From: Sinohyriopsis cumingii
Taxonomy: Eukaryota; Mollusca; Bivalvia; Unionida; Unionidae
Reading direction: 5' to 3'
Length of the DNA stretch: 64,000 nucleotides
NCBI GenBank assembly: GCA_028554795.2
Contig: CM068842.1
Span: 52,445,574-52,509,573 of the forward strand
The position numbers and the translations under genes are program-made. Below are positions 59,906 through 64,000 of the stretch, piece after piece. Below the pieces are notes generated by a model. That model saw nothing but the letters and a program-made list of their open reading frames with translations. It was not told where the DNA came from and searched no databases. Numbering within the stretch: position 1 is the stretch's first letter; each line of letters opens with the position of its first letter.

Positions 59906-61630
59906 TTGTTCACGCTTTATTCTCCAATGACCCCAACGTGTTGACTAAGCCAACATTATCATCTTTAATGTCATCGCAGTCGATAAATGGTTTCACATGA
60001 TCTATTTTTGATCGACTTGTGCAAAAAGAATTCGTGGCTACTCTAACAGCGTTCTTTGGAAATCTGTTAATCATCGATAACAGGTTTATTGACAAATATG
60101 CATCAAAGATCTCAAATGAGTAAACTACGGTGAATCACCATCATGGTAGCTAACGAATGTGCCAATATTTGTACCGTCGTGCAAATTTGCACTTGGCTGT
60201 GACATCAATACAACGTATTTGCGATCACAAAATCTAGTTCTGCCGGGTCCATATGTAATCTTGTACAGTGGCATTTACTATTAGATTATGCAAAAGATGT
60301 AAACTTACCAATACTTTTTCTGCACATATCTTTATCATCTCGCGGTAGCCAAACTGTCTTTGCTGGCCTATATGATATTATCGCAGACATTACAGTTAAC
60401 TATGTGAGAATCTTCGCATCAAGCATATACCGTAATAGCACTATTGGAGCCTAACCACGGTGATATTTTCCACAGCAATCATTGAAATTAATGTTGGTAT
60501 CTAGTTTATTAAAATGACCACCAAACCAGACATGTTTAACCAGATGAGTATTTGTTGAAAACACAAACGATTCAATCTCGGAAAATCGAGTCAGATCGTA
60601 GTTGACAGGCAGTAGACCGTTTATTGCTACTTTGGTCATTTCATGTGTTGGATGACCAAATCGTGAAATATACTGTTTACAATCGCCATATCCAAGAAAA
60701 CTAGCAGGATATAAAGTAACATTATCAACAGAGATTATGTCGGATGGATTATAGTTTGTGTTTCTGAAACCGTCAGGTCCAAGCTCAAAATAAAATCGTG
60801 ATATATCATAGAGAAATTCTATTGGATTAGGACGCCATACATTTTTTGTTGTGCTATATATGCAACAACAGATGTGATTGTAAAACAGTTATTGAGTAAT
60901 TCATCTAGGTTTGTACATCATTGTGATATTTTACCGCAATTTGTTTCATTGCAAGTTGGAGTGATTCTTTCCAATAAAATTTACCCAATGGTAGTACGAA
61001 CTGATCAAATAATTCACCATCAGCATCATCAGCTAATCCATCACTGTGAAATAGCCAGAACCATTGAGAGTCATTGTTACTAATATTATAAATCTCCTAA
61101 AAATACCACTGTGATAAAATCTAGTTGTTTTTTCTAGTGGAAATGTTGTTACTGCTTCAGTCCATGCATAAGCATTATGATCCACTATCATTATTGGACA
61201 GCCTCGTGTTAATATTTGTTGAAAACATTGTTAGTTTTTTTTTTACTACTATCAGAAACGTCAATGTTTTTTCCAACACTGGGATGTCATTTATGCTAGC
61301 ACCATTGATAACACTATTGGCCCATTCAGTTATATTTTTTATTTCTGATTCTGTTAGTCTATTTCCTAGTTTATTATTCATAAAATGTTCTGTTACCCTG
61401 TAAGCCACACAATTTAACACATCATTTCTCATTGGGGTAAAGGCATTGATATCAGGATCATTTAAACAGTCGAGTGCATAAACAACAGCAGATACTGGAT
61501 ACACATGCGTATAGTATGGCTGGTCAATACGTGTCATTGTACCTGGTTTAGAATTTTTTCCACCGTGACAATGCTGTTGTGTCATCATGATTCTTTGACA
61601 GGGCCAAATGTATCCCAGATAATCCATATT
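59906..61630 (-). pseudogene. Large coding-like relic, probable N-terminal region of the helicase protein
   Basis: The minus strand is coding-like across this span in changing frames. It includes an open frame of 150 codons (61,175-61,627) and another of 62 codons (60,451-60,639) containing 'NGLLPVNYDLTRFSEIESF' and 'HVWFGGHFN'. The region is continuous in strand and composition with the helicase motif pieces to the left, so it may be the N-terminal (possibly primase or origin-binding) region of one large replication protein. I do not recognise a catalytic motif in it, so only the 'helicase-linked' status is inferred. Confidence 0.45.
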
Positions 61631-62107
61631 TGTCTATTTTGGCTCCAATGTTCAACAATAAACTTTATCCTGAACAGAAATCATTTTTCATCTGCAAGAT
61701 TATTAATAACAGTCGCTGGAAGATTGTCATTTAATGAAAATACCATCGTGATCCATTTGTAATGTTGATCAAACATTGAGCAGCACCATCACAGAGGAAC
61801 TCGTATTTTGGCCATTCTGATATAATCATGTAATTGTAATTCAAATGGAGGACATTTTTTCTTATCTGTTAATCTACTGAAATCAATTCTGGTGGTGTAT
61901 ACTGGTCCAGTAATTGCTAATCTTTTTTTTCTCTTGTTCAAAAAACATATTTGATTTTATCTCAGGTTCAATTGCAACCTATCTCTCAAATTCCTTTGAT
62001 GTTTCTAACGTTTGAATCTGATTTTCTACATTTTCATGTGCAATTTTTTTACCTTGGGAACTCTGGTTTTATCCCAATGAGATTATAATACCGTTGAAGC
62101 AATTGTT
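61631..62107. other. Spacer between divergent relics
   Basis: It lies between the start of the minus-strand helicase relic and the plus-strand zinc-ribbon relic, so it may hold decayed divergent promoters. AT-rich; no motif seen. Confidence 0.35.
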
Positions 62108-62431
62108 TTGCTACAGTCCACACTTGCTCATTATATAATTAAGGCAAGTTTTTCTCTGATTGAACATTATCCTGGAATATTATATAAAATGTCACGAGCA
62201 AACAATAGTTATCAGTGTCTTATGATGGGGTCAACAACCCACTGTGAAAAACCTTGCTGTGATGAGTATTTCTCTAATCATCTAGTGAGTGACAGGCAAG
62301 GTAGTTCTGTACCAAAATCATGCGTGAAATGTGGAAAGGGGGTGAGGGGAAAAACTGAACCTTGTATTTCTTGTGGTGGCAGAAAATATAGAGCATTACA
62401 GCGATATTATGAATTACAAAAATCTTTCTGA
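62108..62431 (+). CDS. Small zinc-ribbon-like protein, open frame
   Basis: A 107-codon plus-strand frame; the ATG at 62,189 ('MSRANNSYQCLMM') is the likelier start. It has two CxxC pairs, 'SCVKCGKG' and 'PCISCGGR', spaced by about 12 residues in a basic setting, giving a zinc-ribbon-like unit. An additional 'CEKPCCDEY' cluster lies upstream. The frame shifts at about 62,410 into a Lys-rich helical segment (62,373-62,657 frame), so the original protein was longer. The HNH block follows 350 bp downstream on the same strand and may be part of the same gene. Confidence 0.5.
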   Translation: MLQSTLAHYIIKASFSLIEHYPGILYKMSRANNSYQCLMMGSTTHCEKPCCDEYFSNHLVSDRQGSSVPKSCVKCGKGVRGKTEPCISCGGRKYRALQRYYELQKSF

Positions 62432-62639
62432 TGATATTAAAATAAAAGACACCAAGGATTATCTTAGTAAAATTTCCCTGAAAAATAAATTACTACTAAA
62501 GGAAAATAAATTTATATACAAATGGAGCAAGTTAACAATGATATTATTAATGTTGATGAGTTTAAACAACATCAGGTGTTCACTAACAACGAGGCTAACA
62601 GAGCTGGTGTTATCAATAAATGTCATATTTAAAAAAAAC

Positions 62640-62890
62640 TCTCAACATTATCACTAACATGGGTTACCTTAGGATCGCTATTGGAATTCCTGGCAGTGAA
62701 AAAATAAATAAAAAGATATCTTTCATACAGATTTGTTCATGAGCATTTTAATGGCATTATGAATGACGGTCTTGTTATTGACCATATTAATTCCGTTAGA
62801 ACAGATAATCATGTAGAAAACCTGCAAGCCATCTCACAAAGAGAGAATGCAAATGAGGAAAATCCAGCAAAAACAAAAATAATGTCCAGT
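62640..62890 (+). pseudogene. HNH endonuclease relic (HNH_3 type)
   Basis: On the plus strand 'GYLRIAIGIPGSEK' (62,659-62,700) is followed, after a frameshift, by 'FVHEHFNGIMNDG', 'VIDHIN' (DHIN codons at 62,780-62,791) and 'NHVENLQAISQRENAN'. This is the classical order of HNH nucleases of phage, giant-virus and homing-endonuclease type. The central Asp-His and the later Asn are present. A stop follows near 62,890. The upstream half of the protein is broken. These nucleases cut double-stranded DNA; in an invertebrate genome their presence usually signals viral or selfish DNA. Confidence 0.72.
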
Positions 62891-63639
62891 TAGTATAAAT
62901 CTAGATAAGGGAGAGAGAATAAATGGACTTTTTGTCATCATCAGTTGCCAGAATATATTTGGATATAGAGTCGAAATCAGTTTATTACGTAGCAAATGGT
63001 ATTACTAATTCAGCAACTTCACAGCGTTATAATTAAAAAATACAATTTCAGTATATACAGTAATGTAACATATTTTTTTACCCACAGCCGACTATCTGAA
63101 AAAGCTGAACATCTCACTCATAACATAGATGTCCCCAGTCATGTGTTGACCTGTGCTAAAAATAACACTGCTAACATTAGAATGCCTAGTGACGCTTTGA
63201 CCTGCAAACAATAACACACAATTCCCATTCCATTGCATTAATATGCCCATGCTCAAGGTAAATGAATATCAGTTATACATGTCACAACTGGTGTAATCTG
63301 TATTAAAAAAACGGGGATAATAATATAAGAAATTATAAATTCTATAAGTGCGCAGTTACTGATAATTTCTTTGTAAGCTTGTGCATACTGATAAATTCTC
63401 TGCAATCTGTTGTGAACAGCACTGCTAGTATAGTTTATGTATTTATTTCAGCTGTATATTTGTAAGTAGAGCCCATTGGTTAGCACAGATGGACACTCTT
63501 TATCTCAATCATGTTGTGGAAACTTCCTTCAGGTTAAAGTCTCAGCACAAGGGATACATAATATTTGTTGGCATTAGTAAAAAAAAAATTATAAGCCAGG
63601 GTGTGGCCACAAGCAACTGAAAAGATATTAAATGGGTAA
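62891..63639. other. AT-rich spacer, nothing recognised
   Basis: A 72-codon plus frame at 62,996-63,214 has no motif, although two similar phrases ('...DVPSHVLTC' and '...MPSDALTC') occur in it. It may be the decayed end of the virus-like block. Confidence 0.35.
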
Positions 63640-64000
63640 TTTGTAAAACTTGACCCGGGTGCACTTGCCTGGGCCCCCCTCAAACCCAGTATGGGTGTTA
63701 GTTTTTTAGCACCCAGGGTTCACAAGGGTGTGTGTGTGTGCTTCAATAAAAATTAAAATTTAGCCTGGACTACACTCTGAATCTCTAAAATTTTGTTTTG
63801 TACCAGGCAATTTGCTAGGGGGTGTGTTCACCCACATGACAAAACTCAACTTGCAAACTTAAATAGCATATGAAACATCACTCAATTAAGTGTGGTCATC
63901 TCCTTTTGCTGTTTTTTGTTGTTGCTCCAACCAGGTTTATATACAAGCCTCTGATTGGCCTTTGGTAACAAATAAACTGACATATCTTTTTAGACCTCAT
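63640..64000 (-). repeat. Dispersed repeat DR2 (minus copy, cut by window end)
   Basis: It is the reverse complement of the repeat at 33,920-34,632, with the same block order but without the long trinucleotide array. At the equivalent site there is only 'gcaaaaggagatga'. A short (GT)n run lies at 63,729-63,741. Confidence 0.88.

Overview
The window is eukaryotic nuclear DNA, most likely from a marine or freshwater invertebrate and probably a mollusc such as a bivalve. The evidence is AT-rich sequence with no dense coding, several tRNA-derived SINE families, long microsatellites, dispersed repeats of a style I associate with molluscan genomes, and many decayed transposons and virus-like elements. 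The phylum is an inference. I see no bacterial operons, rRNA, CRISPR array or functional tRNA gene. Only one candidate host coding exon stands out; nearly everything else recognisable is mobile-element or endogenous-virus relic.

Layout. 1-3.4 kb is AT-rich, with a diverged 330-bp duplicated repeat. About 3.6-7.5 kb holds a badly decayed protein-primed family B DNA polymerase of the Polinton/Maverick/adintovirus type (relic A). 8.5-14.8 kb is a graveyard of SINEs, a 37-bp minisatellite, the 3' part of a non-LTR retrotransposon reverse transcriptase, a Tigger/pogo-like transposase remnant and microsatellites. 15-16.5 kb holds a minus-strand ORF with two CCHC zinc knuckles, abutted by a SINE. 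From about 16.5 kb a second Polinton-type polymerase (relic B) begins; its palm motif C is still readable. It is followed by a BIR/IAP-like fragment, a broken piggyBac transposase and several kilobases of non-coding DNA with repeats. A candidate last exon of a membrane protein lies on the minus strand at 30.9-31.2 kb.

The most striking large-scale feature is a direct tandem duplication of 16,921 bp. Positions 17,766-34,686 recur at 34,687-51,607, with every feature I compared at exactly the same offset, including a complex 173-bp ATA/ATG microsatellite. The junction has 4 bp of microhomology (atgg). It fuses a SINE head, truncated after about 44 bp, to the middle of polymerase relic B, whereas both outer boundaries look like the ancestral uninterrupted sequence. 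It is either an extremely recent segmental duplication or an assembly artefact.

51.8-63 kb is a second, denser virus-like block. It holds plus-strand structural-protein-like relics, a minus-strand packaging-ATPase-like relic, a plus-strand phospholipase-A2-like ORF with an intact HDxxY motif, and a retroviral-type (Polinton) integrase. Next come pieces of a minus-strand superfamily 1 helicase split by insertions, and finally a plus-strand zinc-ribbon ORF with an HNH-nuclease remnant. All are broken by stops and frameshifts, so this is a fossil. The combination of a Polinton-like integrase, ATPase and PLA2 set with an SF1 helicase and an HNH module within 12 kb is the best candidate here for an incompletely described element. 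The window ends in an inverted copy of a dispersed repeat that also lies at the right end of each duplicated unit.
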